In this document: positions 1 to 9,182 of the stretch, in pieces
Numbering within the stretch: position 1 is the first letter of the stretch
Layout of the letters: each line of letters starts with the position of its first letter
Assembly (NCBI GenBank): GCA_021787365.1
Contig: JAJYMB010000059.1
Span: 1-64,000, forward strand
DNA length: 64,000 nucleotides
DNA from: Actinomycetes bacterium
GTDB taxonomy: Bacteria; Actinomycetota; Acidimicrobiia; Acidimicrobiales; Palsa-688
Reading direction: 5' to 3'
Position numbers and translations under genes: made by a program
Notes under the pieces: generated by a model
The model's database searches: none
What the model was told of the DNA's origin: nothing
What the model saw: only the letters and a program-made list of their open reading frames with translations

Positions 1-122
1 CCCAAAGGCAGCGTAACCATGTCAAGAAGACCGTCGGTAAGCCGTATGCGGGAAAACCGCACGTACGGATTGAAAGGGGGATGGGGAACCGGGCTCGCAA
101 GAGCACCGCGCCCCTGACTACC
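1..122 (+). mobile_element. 3' end of a group II intron (domains V and VI)
   Basis: Domain V is visible at about 39-71. The helix CCGTA (42-46) pairs with TACGG (64-68). A two-base CG bulge (62-63) follows. Then TGCGG (47-51) pairs with CCGCA (57-61) around a GAAA-type loop. This is the standard bacterial group II domain V layout. Domain VI follows at about 76-118, with the hairpin GCTC-gcaa-GAGC (93-104) inside a GGGG/CCCC stem, and the tail CTGACTACC fits a 3' splice site near 120-122. The base of domain V has a G/A mismatch where families normally have G/U, so the copy may be decayed. The rest of the intron and any reverse transcriptase lie left of the window. Confidence 0.75.
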
Positions 123-123
123 A

Positions 124-1041
124 ATGACTGAAAGCGACGGCCAGGGGAGCACAACTTCGAGCCCGCGCACGACTGGTACGGGGATGGTGAAGCGGGGCCT
201 CGCTACCCAGCTGCGCGGCGGGGTGATCATGGACGTGGTCACTCCCGAACAGGCCAAGGTCGCCGAAGACGCCGGTGCCGTCGCGGTAATGGCGCTCGAG
301 CGGGTCCCTGCCGACATCCGTCGCGATGGTGGCGTCGCCCGGATGAGCGACCCTGCCCTCATCGAGGCCATCATGGCGGCGGTAAGTGTCCCGGTGATGG
401 CCAAGGCCCGGATCGGCCACTATTCAGAGGCAAAAGTGCTGGAGGCGCTCGGGGTCGACTACATCGACGAGAGCGAGGTGCTGACGCCGGCGGACGACGA
501 GCACCACATCGACAAATGGCGCTTCACGATCCCCTTTGTTTGCGGGGCCAACGACCTCGGTGAGGCGCTCCGGCGGATCTCCGAGGGCGCGGCCATGATC
601 AGGAGCAAAGGCGAAGCCGGCACCGGCGATGTCAAAGAGGCCGTGCGCCACTTGCGCCACATCCTGGGCGACATCCGCAAGATCGGGCAGTGCGAGTCCT
701 CCGAGCTCTACTCCTGGGCGAAGGAGCTGCGCGCCCCTGTCGAGCTCGTGAGGGAAATAGCCGAGACGGGCGAGCTGCCGGTGCCGCTCTTTTGTGCCGG
801 CGGCATCGCCACACCCGCGGACGCGGCGCTGGTGATGGAGATCGGCGCGCAGGCCGTCTTCGTTGGCTCCGGGATATTCAAGAGCACCGACCCGCCACGT
901 TTTGCCCGGGCGATCGTCGAGGCAACCACGCACTATTCCGACTACTCGATAGTGTCGAAAGTGAGCCGCGGCCTCGGCGGGGCCATGAGGGGCGAGGAAG
1001 CGGGATCTGTGGCGACGAAGCTCTCCGAGCGAGGCTGGTAG
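124..1041 (+). CDS. pdxS: Pyridoxal 5'-phosphate synthase subunit PdxS
   Basis: PdxS (305 aa) builds pyridoxal 5'-phosphate from ribose 5-phosphate, glyceraldehyde 3-phosphate and ammonia in the DXP-independent route. It forms the 12-subunit core decorated by PdxT. The TIM-barrel hallmarks are present: MDVV with Asp37, the Schiff-base lysine in VMAKARIGH (Lys94), and the second lysine in [10 protein letters not shown] (Lys162). The length fits the family. The first 20 residues are a Ser/Thr/Gly-rich leader like that of other actinobacterial PdxS. The ATG at 124 was chosen although it follows the intron 3' end directly; an ATG at 184 is the alternative. The natural 5' UTR must lie left of the intron, so expression may depend on splicing or on a ribosome site inside the intron. 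pdxT follows after 31 bases. Confidence 0.96.
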   Translation: MTESDGQGSTTSSPRTTGTGMVKRGLATQLRGGVIMDVVTPEQAKVAEDAGAVAVMALERVPADIRRDGGVARMSDPALIEAIMAAVSVPVMAKARIGHYSEAKVLEALGVDYIDESEVLTPADDEHHIDKWRFTIPFVCGANDLGEALRRISEGAAMIRSKGEAGTGDVKEAVRHLRHILGDIRKIGQCESSELYSWAKELRAPVELVREIAETGELPVPLFCAGGIATPADAALVMEIGAQAVFVGSGIFKSTDPPRFARAIVEATTHYSDYSIVSKVSRGLGGAMRGEEAGSVATKLSERGW

Positions 1042-1072
1042 GGCGCCAGGACAATGGGAAAGGTGCCCCCAG

Positions 1073-1810
1073 GTGGTAAGGCCTGGCCCCACCGGAGAGG
1101 TAGGGCCGGTTGGGGTACTCGCGCTCCAAGGTGATTTCCGCGAGCACCTGAGCCTGTTGGCGTCGCTCGGCGTGGCCGCCATCCCGGTGCGGCTGCCGTC
1201 GCAACTCGAGCAGGTGAGCGCGCTCGTGGTCCCCGGCGGGGAGTCGACGACCATATCGCTCCTGCTGGAGAGCTCGGGCCTCCTCGGGCCCCTGCGGGAA
1301 CGCCTGCGCCTCGGCCTGCCCACGTTAGGCACGTGCGCCGGCATGATCCTCTTGGCCGAGGAGGTCCTCGACGGGAGGCCGGACCAGCACTGCCTCGGGG
1401 CTATCGACATCTCCGTGCGCCGCAACGCTTTTGGCCGTCAACGTGAGTCGTTCGAAGCCGATCTCGCCGTGGACGGGCTACGTGCGCCCTTGCATGCCGT
1501 GTTTATCCGCGCCCCGGTCGTGGAGCGGGTGGGAGACGGCGTAGAGGTGCTGGCGAGCGTCGTCCTGCCAGACGGCGGGGAGAAGCCGGTCGTGTGCAGG
1601 CAGGGGAACGTGCTCGTCTGCTCGTTCCACCCCGAGCTGGCGGGCGACCCCCGCCTGCACGAAGCGTTCCTCGGCCTAGTGCCAGAAAAACTAAGCGCAG
1701 ACAAGGAAACCGCAGAAAAGCTAAGCGCAGACAAGGAAAGGCCAGACAAGGAAAGGCCGGACAAGGAAAGGCCAGACAAGGAAAGGACAGGCAATGTCAG
1801 GGCACTCTAA
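1073..1810 (+). CDS. pdxT: Pyridoxal 5'-phosphate synthase glutaminase subunit PdxT, with repeat-encoded tail
   Basis: PdxT is the glutaminase that feeds ammonia to PdxS. The start GTG follows GGGAAAGG with an 8-9 base spacing. The class I-type glutamine amidotransferase triad is visible: nucleophile Cys88 in LGTCAGM, and His186 and Glu188 in SFHPELAGD. The family core ends near residue 203. After that comes an acidic/basic tail of about 40 residues (EKLSADKE and RPDKE units) encoded by 30-bp and 15-bp DNA repeats. Such a tail is absent from ordinary PdxT proteins of about 190-205 residues. The reading frame runs 17 bases into yebC, so translation is probably coupled. Confidence 0.95.
   Translation: MVRPGPTGEVGPVGVLALQGDFREHLSLLASLGVAAIPVRLPSQLEQVSALVVPGGESTTISLLLESSGLLGPLRERLRLGLPTLGTCAGMILLAEEVLDGRPDQHCLGAIDISVRRNAFGRQRESFEADLAVDGLRAPLHAVFIRAPVVERVGDGVEVLASVVLPDGGEKPVVCRQGNVLVCSFHPELAGDPRLHEAFLGLVPEKLSADKETAEKLSADKERPDKERPDKERPDKERTGNVRAL
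1683..1787 (+). repeat. Tandem repeats encoding the PdxT tail and carrying yebC ribosome-binding sites
   Basis: Two 30-bp units (1683-1712 and 1713-1742) are followed by three 15-bp units of the type CAGACAAGGAAAGGC (1743-1757, 1758-1772, 1773-1787). Both lengths are multiples of three, so copy-number change would keep the pdxT frame. Every unit carries AAGGAAA, and the last one (AAGGAAAGG, 1778-1786) sits 7 bases before the yebC ATG as its Shine-Dalgarno. Confidence 0.9.
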
Positions 1811-2549
1811 GTGGGCGACGACCAAGCACAAGAAAGGTGCCTTGGACGCAGCTCGCGGGAAACTCTTCGCCAAGCTGATACGCCAGGTCGAGGTGGCGGC
1901 GCGCGAGGGCGGGGCGGACCTCGACGGCAACCCCACGCTACGCACGATGTTCCAAAAGGCTCGTGACGCTTCGGTGCCCATGGACACGATCGAGCGCGCC
2001 ATCAAGAGAGGTACCGGAGAACTCGAGGGCGTACACTACGAACCCGTCGTCTACGAGGGCTACGCTCCGTGCGGGGTCGCGGTCATCGTGGAGTGCCTGA
2101 CGGACAACCGAAACCGGGCGAGCGCCGAGATCCGTTCTGTGTTCACGAAAAACGGGGGGTCCATGGCCGAACCTGGCTCTGTCTCCTGGCAGTTCGAGCG
2201 AAAAGGGGTCGTCAACGTGGCCAAGGACGGGGGTGTCGACGAGGACGAGCTCACGCTCGCGGTCGCAGACGCCGGTGCCGAGGACGTGCGCGACGAGGGC
2301 GACACGTGGGAGGTACTGACGCCGCCGACGGCAGTTGCCGCCGTGCGTTCGGCGGTCGAGGCCAAAGGTTGGCACGTCGCCAGCGCCGAATTGACCATGC
2401 AGCCGTCGCAGGTGGTGCCGGTCCAAAGCGAGGGGGACGCACGCAAGGTCCTGCGCCTCATCGACCTCCTAGACGAGCATGACGACGTGCAGAACGTATA
2501 TGCCAACTTCGATATCCCCGATTCGGTGATGGAGCTCGTCACCGTATAG
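1794..2549 (+). CDS. yebC: YebC/PmpR-family protein (TACO1 family)
   Basis: This 251-residue protein is a full-length member of the YebC/TACO1 family, cytosolic proteins linked to transcription regulation and to relieving ribosome stalling. The N-terminal signature [21 protein letters not shown] and the following [15 protein letters not shown], together with the central [10 protein letters not shown] and KNGG segments, are diagnostic. The ATG at 1794 is fixed by the Shine-Dalgarno in the repeat upstream. The gene overlaps pdxT and precedes ruvC by 50 bases. The yebC-ruvC-ruvA-ruvB order is common in many bacterial phyla. The biochemical role in this organism cannot be read from sequence. Confidence 0.95.
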   Translation: MSGHSKWATTKHKKGALDAARGKLFAKLIRQVEVAAREGGADLDGNPTLRTMFQKARDASVPMDTIERAIKRGTGELEGVHYEPVVYEGYAPCGVAVIVECLTDNRNRASAEIRSVFTKNGGSMAEPGSVSWQFERKGVVNVAKDGGVDEDELTLAVADAGAEDVRDEGDTWEVLTPPTAVAAVRSAVEAKGWHVASAELTMQPSQVVPVQSEGDARKVLRLIDLLDEHDDVQNVYANFDIPDSVMELVTV

Positions 2550-2599
2550 GCCCGGGGATCCACCATTCGCGCCACGGTCAGTGCTAGAGTCACGAACTA

Positions 2600-3178
2600 A
2601 TGTTCGTGCTCGGCATCGACCCCGGCCTTTCCCGCTGCGGGTACGGCGCCGTGCGCCAGGAGGGCGCGCAACCTGTCGCCGTCGTTTCCGGCGTCCTTAC
2701 TACGCCCGTCGCCAACCCGCTCGAGGGGCGTCTGGCCCAGCTGCACCGGGAGCTCTGCCAGTTGCTGGCCCGGCTGTCGCCCGATGTCGTCGTCGTGGAG
2801 CGGCTTCTCTTCCAAGCCAACGCCAAGACGGCGATGTCGGTCGGGCAAGCGAGCGGGCTCGCTCTCGCCGCCGCCGGGGAGGCGGGGGTGCCGGTCGTCC
2901 AGTACAGCCCCAACGAGGTGAAGCAGGCGGTTACGGGTTGGGGCAACGCGGGTAAGGCGCAGGTGCAGCGGATGGTGCAAGCGCTGCTCGACCTGCCCGA
3001 GACACCCTCGCCTCCCGACAAGGCGGACGCGCTCGCGCTGGCGCTCTGCCACTTGGCGAGCGCACCCCTGGCCCGGGCGGCCGCGGCGGCCGAGCACCGA
3101 GGGCCTCGGCTCGGCGGGACGGTCGAGAGAAGCGGGGCGCCTGCAGGCCGTGGCGGGGCGGCGGAGGTGAAGCGGTGA
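2600..3178 (+). CDS. ruvC: Holliday junction resolvase RuvC
   Basis: RuvC is the endonuclease that resolves Holliday junctions with RuvAB. All four acidic active-site residues are present: Asp7 in GIDPGL, Glu67 in VVVERL, and Asp140 and Asp143 in PPDKADALALA. The 192-residue length includes about 20 extra Gly/Ala/Arg residues at the C-terminus. A -10-like TAGAGT (2585-2590) lies 9 bases before the ATG and there is no clear Shine-Dalgarno, so the transcript may be nearly leaderless. The stop overlaps the ruvA start as GTGA, and ruvCAB form one operon. Confidence 0.97.
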   Translation: MFVLGIDPGLSRCGYGAVRQEGAQPVAVVSGVLTTPVANPLEGRLAQLHRELCQLLARLSPDVVVVERLLFQANAKTAMSVGQASGLALAAAGEAGVPVVQYSPNEVKQAVTGWGNAGKAQVQRMVQALLDLPETPSPPDKADALALALCHLASAPLARAAAAAEHRGPRLGGTVERSGAPAGRGGAAEVKR

Positions 3179-3885
3179 TCGGCTCGCTCAGGGGCACCCT
3201 CGTCGAGCGTGTGCTGCGTTCGGACCACCAGGCGGAGCTGCTGCTGGAGGCGGGTGGGGTCGGTTACCGGGTGTTCGTCCCCGGCGGCAGCGTGGCACGG
3301 GCGGGCGAGGTCGGTGGCCCCAGTTTCCTTTGGGTGCACACCCACGTCCGCGAGGACGCCTTGGTCCTCTATGGCTTCCCCTCCCGCGAAGAGCGCGACT
3401 GCTTCGAGCTCCTGCTCGGGGCGCACGGTGTCGGGCCAGCGGTCGCGGTGGCCGTCATGTCGGTGCTCTCGCCGGCGGCGTTGCGCCGGGCCGTCTTGGA
3501 CGGAGACTCGGGCGCACTGACCCTCGTCCCCGGCATCGGCAACAAGACCGCGGCTCGGCTGGTCCTCGAGCTGGCGCCGCGCTTCGAGGCCTCACCGTGG
3601 GTGGGGACCGAAAGCGACGGCAAGGGCCCCGACGGCGCCGGAGGTCGTGGGCCGGCCTCGCCAGGGTCGGGAGAGGCCGCCGGCGGCGAGGCGGACGCCC
3701 CCGGGGCACCCCACGAGGCGAGTGCAGCCGACCGGGCAGCGCGGCGCGAGGAAGTCAAAGTGGCGCTCTCCTCCCTCGGCTACGGTGCGGACGAGGTGCG
3801 CGCCGCCCTGGCCCGCCTCCCCCTCGACGGGCCAGCAGAGGACCTGCTCCGCCACGCGCTCCGAGAGCTCGCAGGTAACCGGTGA
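3175..3885 (+). CDS. ruvA: Holliday junction branch-migration protein RuvA
   Basis: RuvA binds four-way junctions and loads the RuvB motor. The 236-residue product has the N-terminal OB-fold ([13 protein letters not shown]), the two helix-hairpin-helix units ([14 protein letters not shown] and [17 protein letters not shown]), then a Gly/Ala/Asp-rich linker at about residues 142-185. It ends with domain III, the RuvB-contacting three-helix bundle ([19 protein letters not shown]). The linker is longer than in E. coli RuvA (203 aa), as often seen in high-GC actinobacteria. The GTG start overlaps the ruvC stop and the stop overlaps the ruvB start. Confidence 0.97.
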   Translation: MIGSLRGTLVERVLRSDHQAELLLEAGGVGYRVFVPGGSVARAGEVGGPSFLWVHTHVREDALVLYGFPSREERDCFELLLGAHGVGPAVAVAVMSVLSPAALRRAVLDGDSGALTLVPGIGNKTAARLVLELAPRFEASPWVGTESDGKGPDGAGGRGPASPGSGEAAGGEADAPGAPHEASAADRAARREEVKVALSSLGYGADEVRAALARLPLDGPAEDLLRHALRELAGNR

Positions 3886-4946
3886 GCGCTACCGAGGGCG
3901 GGGAGGCCGGCGCCCGGCTCTTGGCGCCGGCACTAGGCCCTGACGAGGAAGCCGAGGAGATGTCGCTCCGGCCGAGGCGCCTGGCGGAGTTCGTCGGCCA
4001 AGCCCAGCTGAAGGAGCACCTCTCGATCATGCTGGAGGCGGCGCGCCGGCGTGGTGAGCCGGTCGACCACATGCTCTTCGCTGGTCCGCCCGGGCTCGGC
4101 AAGACCTCCTTGGCCGCGATCGTCGCCAAGGAAATGGAGGCGGGCTTCCGGGTCACCTCTGGGCCCGCCCTGGTGCGTGCCGGCGACCTGGCCGCGCTTC
4201 TCACCAACCTGGCCGAAGGGGACGTCCTCTTCGTGGACGAGATCCACCGCCTGGCGCGCCCGGTGGAGGAGATCCTCTATCCCGCCATGGAGGACTTCCA
4301 GCTCGACATCGTCCTCGGCAAAGGTCCGGCGGCCCGGTCGTTGCGCCTCGACTTGCCCCCTTTCACCCTCGTCGGCGCCACGACGCGCACGGGGCTCATA
4401 ACTGGGCCGCTTCGTGACCGCTTCGGTTTCGTGGCCCGTCTCGACTACTACGACCCGGCGGAGCTCGAGCTGATCGTGCGGCGTTCTGCCGGCCTACTCG
4501 GCGCCCGTCTCGACGAGGGGGGTGGGACCGAAATCGCCAAGCGCTCGCGCGGTACCCCCCGCCTCGCCAACCGGCTGCTCAAGCGGGTGCGCGACTACGC
4601 GGAGGTGCGGGGCGACGGCACGATCGACCGGGAGGTGGCCCGGGCCGGCCTCGAGCTGTTCCAGGTGGACAAGCTCGGCCTCGACAAGGTCGACCGTGCC
4701 ATCCTGGAGGCGACCTGCGCCCGCTTCGGCGGCGGGCCCGTCGGGCTCGGCACCCTGGCAGTGGCGGTCGGGGAGTCGCCCGAGACCGTCGAGGACGTCT
4801 ACGAGCCGTTCTTGCTCCAGCTCGGCATGCTGATGCGCACGCCGCGGGGCCGGGTGGCGACGCCGTTCGCCTTCGAGCACCTCGGCCTGCCGGCGCCCGC
4901 CGGCGGGGACGGCGGTGGCGCCGGCCCGCTCAGCCTTTGGGGGTAG
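3882..4946 (+). CDS. ruvB: Holliday junction helicase RuvB
   Basis: RuvB (354 aa) is the AAA+ ATPase that drives branch migration. Walker A is GPPGLGKT (residues 68-75), Walker B is VDEIH (Asp119-Glu120), sensor 1 lies in [11 protein letters not shown], and the winged helix is at the C-terminus ([14 protein letters not shown]). The GTG start overlaps the ruvA stop (GTGA). The last 17 bases overlap the 3' end of glcF on the other strand, so the two operons converge with no spacer and no room for a classical terminator. Confidence 0.97.
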   Translation: MSATEGGEAGARLLAPALGPDEEAEEMSLRPRRLAEFVGQAQLKEHLSIMLEAARRRGEPVDHMLFAGPPGLGKTSLAAIVAKEMEAGFRVTSGPALVRAGDLAALLTNLAEGDVLFVDEIHRLARPVEEILYPAMEDFQLDIVLGKGPAARSLRLDLPPFTLVGATTRTGLITGPLRDRFGFVARLDYYDPAELELIVRRSAGLLGARLDEGGGTEIAKRSRGTPRLANRLLKRVRDYAEVRGDGTIDREVARAGLELFQVDKLGLDKVDRAILEATCARFGGGPVGLGTLAVAVGESPETVEDVYEPFLLQLGMLMRTPRGRVATPFAFEHLGLPAPAGGDGGGAGPLSLWG

Positions 4947-6285
4947 GGGGCAAGGCCTGCCCCCTGATCGAGAGGTCGAGGATCTCAGCCAGGTGCAGGG
5001 TGCGCACGGGCCGGCCGGCGTCTTCGGCCGACACCTGGATCTGCATGAGGCAGCCCGGGTTGGTGCTCACGACGACATCGGCGCGGGTGGCAGCGAGCGC
5101 CGCCGCCTTGCGTGCCCCGAGCGCTCGGGCGGGGCCAGGCTGGAGAAGGTTGTAGACGCCGGCCGAGCCGCAGCAGGTGTCGTCGCCCACCTCGCGGAGC
5201 TCGAGCCCGGGGATCTGGTGTAGCAGCTGGCGCGGCTTGGAGCGAATGCCCTGGGCGTGCGCCAGGTGGCAGGCGTCGTGGAAGGCAGCCACGAGCGGGA
5301 GCGGGTGGCGTTCTGCCCGAGGCTCGGTCCCGGCGAGCAGTTCGGAGAGGTCGCGCGTGTGGTCCGCCAGCCACGACGCCGGCGCCTCGTAGAGGGGGTC
5401 GCCGGCGAAGAGCCGACCGTAGTCCTTCATGGCCGACCCGCACCCAGCGGCGTTGGCCACGACCAGCTCGACGCCGGCCCGCTCGAACGCCGTGACCGTG
5501 CGTTTGGCGAGGCGCGCCGCTTCGGACCTACGGCCGGCGTGGAGCGAGAGGGCGCCGCAGCAACCCTGGCCCTCTGCCACCACGACATCGAAGCCCTCGG
5601 CGGAAAGCACCCGGGCCGTGGCGGCATTTACACGAGAGAAAAAGACGCTCTGTACGCAACCGGCGACCAGGCCGACCACGCCTCGGGGCTCACCCTGGGC
5701 CGGCACGCGGCGTGCCAGCCGTTCGACCGGTGCCGCCGCCGGGGCCAGGCGCTCCATGGCCGCCAGCGGGGCCAGCGGTGCAGGCAGCCGGGCTTCCACA
5801 GAGGGCTTGTGCAGGGCGCGGCGCAGTCCCGCGGCTTCGGCCGCCACGAGCAGGAGCCGCGCCGCCCGGAGGCGGCGTGGGTAAGGAAAGAGGGCGAAGA
5901 TGGCCTCACGCGTGAGGCGGTCCCCGAGGCCCCGCCGCGAGGTTGGCTCGGTCCAGGCCCGCGCCTCTTCGATGATCTCGCCGTAGCGCACGCCCGACGG
6001 GCAGGCGCTCACGCAGGCCAGGCAGGACAAGCACCGGTCGAGGTGTTGGAGGGCCGCGCCCTCGGGCGGGGCGCCCGCCAGTATTTGGCCCACGATGTGG
6101 ATGCGGCCCCGCGGCGAGTCCGCTTCCTCTCCCCAGAGCTGGTAGGTGGGGCAGGCAGGCAGGCAGAAGCCGCAGTGGACGCAGTCGCCGAGGAGTCCCT
6201 GCAGGTGGGAGGTGCCGGCCGGTGCCCCAGGGCCGTGGGCAGGCACTGGCCGGTTGCCGGCCATGGCGCGGACTTCGGCTGCCAT
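4930..6285 (-). CDS. glcF: Glycolate oxidase iron-sulfur subunit GlcF
   Basis: This is the electron-transfer subunit of the membrane-associated glycolate oxidase GlcDEF, about 451 residues. Two 4Fe-4S ferredoxin motifs lie near the N-terminus ([14 protein letters not shown] and [14 protein letters not shown]). Two CCG domains follow, with [18 protein letters not shown] and CCGSAGVYN. The ATG at 6285 overlaps the glcE stop as ATGA; the open frame continues upstream but only as a shadow of glcE. It is the last gene of the leftward malic enzyme-glcDEF unit and its end overlaps ruvB. Related lactate-oxidising Fe-S proteins exist, but the GlcE partner favours glycolate. Confidence 0.9.
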   Translation of the reverse strand: MAAEVRAMAGNRPVPAHGPGAPAGTSHLQGLLGDCVHCGFCLPACPTYQLWGEEADSPRGRIHIVGQILAGAPPEGAALQHLDRCLSCLACVSACPSGVRYGEIIEEARAWTEPTSRRGLGDRLTREAIFALFPYPRRLRAARLLLVAAEAAGLRRALHKPSVEARLPAPLAPLAAMERLAPAAAPVERLARRVPAQGEPRGVVGLVAGCVQSVFFSRVNAATARVLSAEGFDVVVAEGQGCCGALSLHAGRRSEAARLAKRTVTAFERAGVELVVANAAGCGSAMKDYGRLFAGDPLYEAPASWLADHTRDLSELLAGTEPRAERHPLPLVAAFHDACHLAHAQGIRSKPRQLLHQIPGLELREVGDDTCCGSAGVYNLLQPGPARALGARKAAALAATRADVVVSTNPGCLMQIQVSAEDAGRPVRTLHLAEILDLSIRGQALPPTPKG

Positions 6286-7520
6286 CAGATACCGCCCACG
6301 AAGCGGCCAGGGGCGAGGAGCCGGCCGGGGTCGAAGCGTTCCTTCACCCGGTGCATGAGCTCGAGGCCGGGCACCGGCCCCCAGATGTCGAGACCAGCCT
6401 TGGTGGCGGCAGGAGCCCGGAGGAGCGTGGCGTGGCCCTCGGCAGCCGTGACGGCTCGGCGGAGCTCGGCGAGCAGGGTGGCGATCGCCCCCCGCTCGGT
6501 CTCCGCCGGTAGCCCCAGGTAGAGCACCCCCACGCCGGCGCTCCCCCGGAGGGTGCCCGTGAGGCCGAGGGCGGCGCAGGCCTCGCTCGCCTGTGCCGCT
6601 AGGTCGGGGATGGCTGAGAGCACCGTTGTCAGTTTGACCGTGACAGGCCCGGGGAGGCACCCCCACCAGGAAGGGGCCGAGGGGCTCACTTCGCCCCCCG
6701 ACAAGGCAGCCGCCACGGTTGCGGCCCTGGCTTCGGCGGGCCCTTGCCGGCCCTCGACGAGGGCGCAGAGCTCGACCCGGCCGTCGGGGAGCGTCCGAGA
6801 GAGCTCGAGGGCCTCGGGCGCCGCCTGCGAACGCAGCAGCGCCGAAAGCACCGGCCCCACCTCCGCCGTGCCGGGGTAGGGGGCGGAGACGAAGAGCCGT
6901 GCCGCGGGCAAGGGGGCAAGCTTGAAGATGAGCTCGGTCAAGACGCCGAGCGTCCCGTAGGAACCGGTGAAGAGCTTGGCGAGGTCGTAGCCAGCTACGT
7001 TTTTCACGACCTTGCTGCCGGCGCGGGCGACGACGCCATCGGGGCGCACCACGGTCATGCCGAGCACGCGGTCGCGCACCGCTCCGTAGGCGTGGCGCAG
7101 CGGGCCGCAGGCGCCCGTGGCCACGGCCCCGCCGGCCGTGGAACCCGGCACCACCTCGTCGATGGCGAGCCGCTGCCCCGCTCCGGAGAGCCGCTCGGCC
7201 AGGTCGGACAGGGGAGTCCCCGCCTTCACGCGCACAACGAGGTCGTCGCTCGTGTACTCGATCACGCCGCTCATGTGGGACAGGTCGAGCACGAGGCCGG
7301 CCCGTTCCGGTGGGTAGCCCCAGTCGAGCTTGGTGCCGGCGCCCCGTGCCACCACCGCCAGGGCGTGGCGCGCGGCCACGGCCAACGCGGCCGCCACTTC
7401 GGGCGCACTGCGGGGATAGGCGACGAGTTCCACGTCCACGCCATCTACCCGATCGGCTTCGCCGGCCGGGCGAGCGCCGGCGGGGCAGGCTGCCTCGAGC
7501 TCGACGAGCGTTCCGCTCAA
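6285..7520 (-). CDS. glcE: Glycolate oxidase FAD-binding subunit GlcE
   Basis: GlcE (411 aa) is a FAD-binding PCMH-type protein paired with GlcD and GlcF. Visible FAD-site elements are VVARGAGTKLDWG, the block ending PGSTAGGAVATGACGP, and KNVAGYDLAKLFTGSYGTLG. The C-terminal half is divergent, as usual for GlcE. The gene begins 62 bases after the glcD stop and its TGA overlaps the glcF ATG, which indicates translational coupling. Presence of all three subunits supports oxidation of glycolate to glyoxylate with electrons passed to the quinone pool rather than to oxygen. Confidence 0.88.
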   Translation of the reverse strand: MSGTLVELEAACPAGARPAGEADRVDGVDVELVAYPRSAPEVAAALAVAARHALAVVARGAGTKLDWGYPPERAGLVLDLSHMSGVIEYTSDDLVVRVKAGTPLSDLAERLSGAGQRLAIDEVVPGSTAGGAVATGACGPLRHAYGAVRDRVLGMTVVRPDGVVARAGSKVVKNVAGYDLAKLFTGSYGTLGVLTELIFKLAPLPAARLFVSAPYPGTAEVGPVLSALLRSQAAPEALELSRTLPDGRVELCALVEGRQGPAEARAATVAAALSGGEVSPSAPSWWGCLPGPVTVKLTTVLSAIPDLAAQASEACAALGLTGTLRGSAGVGVLYLGLPAETERGAIATLLAELRRAVTAAEGHATLLRAPAATKAGLDIWGPVPGLELMHRVKERFDPGRLLAPGRFVGGI

Positions 7521-7582
7521 CGAAGCCTCACGCCCTGCGACGCCGACGCGCCGGCCCGGAGGCAGGTCCGGGCTGGGCAGCT

Positions 7583-9097
7583 TCAGAAGATCTCACCGAC
7601 CCCTGCCTCTTGGAGAGGGTGCGCGCCATGGCGCGGGCGGGGCGGCTCGCCGCACAAGCGTGGGGCGGGCACGGCCTTCCCGGGGTTGCAGATGCCGTCG
7701 GGGTCGAAGGCGCTGCGCAGCAACAGCATCGTGGCGAGGTCATCGGCGCTGAACATCTTTTCCATGGCTGCCAGCTTGTGGAGCCCCACGCCGTGCTCGC
7801 CGGTCACCGAGCCGCCCCGGGCGATGCAGAGCCCGAGGATCGCCTCCGCGAGCTCCTCGGCGCGCGGCTCTTCCCCTTCGGCTTGGTCGTCGAAGAGCAC
7901 GAGCGGGTGCAGGTTCCCGTCGCCGGCGTGGAACACGTTGGCCACCTTTATGCCGGCCTGTTCCGAAAGCGCAGCGACGTCGTGCAGCACCTCGGCCAGC
8001 GAGCTGCGGGGCACCACCCCGTCTTGGACTATGTAGGAGGGGCTCAGCCTGCCCATGGCGGCGAAAGCCGCCTTGCGGCCGCGCCAGATCGCTGCCCTCT
8101 CGGCGTCGCCGGCTGCCACCCGGACCTCGAAAGCGCCTTCCTCCTCGCATATCCGGCGCGCCTCGGCGAGGCCAGGCTCCACTTCGCCCCGCGGGCCGTC
8201 CAGCTCCACGATGAGCACCGCCCCGGCGCCGGCCGGGTACCCGCAGCGCACCGCTTTTTCGACGGCAGAGATCGCCAGCGCGTCCATCATCTCGATGGCC
8301 GAAGGGACGAGGCCGGCCGCGATCACCGCCGACACCGCCCGGCCGGCACTGTCCATGTCGGCGAAGGCGGCCAGCATGGTCTGGACAGCCTCTGGCAGTG
8401 GGAGGAGCCGGACCGTGACCCTCGTGGCCACCCCGAGGGTGCCCTCCGAGCCGACGAACGCCCCGACCAAGTCGTAGCCAGGCGTGTCGGGAGCCATGCC
8501 GCCGAGCTCGACCCGCTCGCCCTCCGGAGTCACCACCTCGAGGCCGGTGACGTGGTTGGTCGTGAAGCCGTACTTCAAGCAGTGGGCACCACCGGAGTTC
8601 TCTGCGACGTTGCCCCCGACAGAACAGACCTGCTGGCTCGAGGGGTCGGGTGCGTAGAAAAGGCCGTAGGGGGCGGCGGCGCGGCTGACGTCGATGTTGG
8701 TCACCCCCGGCTCGACCACGGCGCGCCGGTCGTCGGGCCGGACCGAGAGCACCGAGCGCATCTTCGCGGTGACGACCAGCACGCCGTCAGAGACAGGTAC
8801 GGCGCCGCCCGACAGGCCCGTGCCCGAACCCCTGGCCACGAAGGGCACCCCGAGGCGGGCGCAGACGCGGACCGTGGTTTCGACCTCCTCGGCCGAACGG
8901 GCGAGCACGGCGACGGCAGGGCGCGCCCGGAAGTTGGTGAGGCCGTCGCATTCGTAGGTCGCCAGCTCGACCGGGTCGGTCACGAGAGCACCTGGCCCGA
9001 GCAAGGAGCGGAGACTGGCGGTGGCTTCGCCCACACGGGAGCGCGATGACGGGCCGGGTTGGGGCAGTGGCGTCACGGGAGCTCGAACGTTGGTCAA
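7583..9097 (-). CDS. glcD: Glycolate oxidase catalytic subunit GlcD
   Basis: GlcD (about 504 aa) is the flavin subunit that oxidises glycolate, and possibly D-lactate, to the 2-oxoacid. The FAD-binding domain carries PFVARGSGTGLSGGAVP, PDPSSQQVCSVGGNVAENSGG and GYDLVGAFVGSEGTLGV. The C-terminal FAD-oxidase domain carries VFHAGDGNLHPLV and GGSVTGEHGVG, whose histidines ligate metal and substrate in this family. The start is uncertain: the TTG at 9097 gives the longest frame but has no Shine-Dalgarno, and a GTG at 9076 is an alternative. It lies 76 bases after the malic enzyme gene with short tandem repeats between, and the two are probably co-transcribed. Confidence 0.88.
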   Translation of the reverse strand: MTNVRAPVTPLPQPGPSSRSRVGEATASLRSLLGPGALVTDPVELATYECDGLTNFRARPAVAVLARSAEEVETTVRVCARLGVPFVARGSGTGLSGGAVPVSDGVLVVTAKMRSVLSVRPDDRRAVVEPGVTNIDVSRAAAPYGLFYAPDPSSQQVCSVGGNVAENSGGAHCLKYGFTTNHVTGLEVVTPEGERVELGGMAPDTPGYDLVGAFVGSEGTLGVATRVTVRLLPLPEAVQTMLAAFADMDSAGRAVSAVIAAGLVPSAIEMMDALAISAVEKAVRCGYPAGAGAVLIVELDGPRGEVEPGLAEARRICEEEGAFEVRVAAGDAERAAIWRGRKAAFAAMGRLSPSYIVQDGVVPRSSLAEVLHDVAALSEQAGIKVANVFHAGDGNLHPLVLFDDQAEGEEPRAEELAEAILGLCIARGGSVTGEHGVGLHKLAAMEKMFSADDLATMLLLRSAFDPDGICNPGKAVPAPRLCGEPPRPRHGAHPLQEAGVGEIF

Positions 9098-9134
9098 AGT
9101 ACCAGAAGGCCCCTTACGACCTGGCCAGCTGCCT

Positions 9135-9182
9135 GTCTCAGGGCCAGTCTCAGGGCCGGTCTCAGGGCCGGTCTCAGGGCTG
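9135..9182. repeat. 12-bp tandem repeat at the malic enzyme stop codon
   Basis: Four consecutive units of GTCTCAGGGCCR occupy 9135-9146, 9147-9158, 9159-9170 and 9171-9182, the last one degenerate. The malic enzyme stop (TGA on the minus strand, 9174-9176) lies inside the fourth unit. The rest fills most of the gap to glcD. Confidence 0.9.

Noticed and set aside
6286-6666. Upstream extension of glcF
   Set aside because: It overlaps glcE in another frame; the ATGA junction at 6283-6287 is the natural start.
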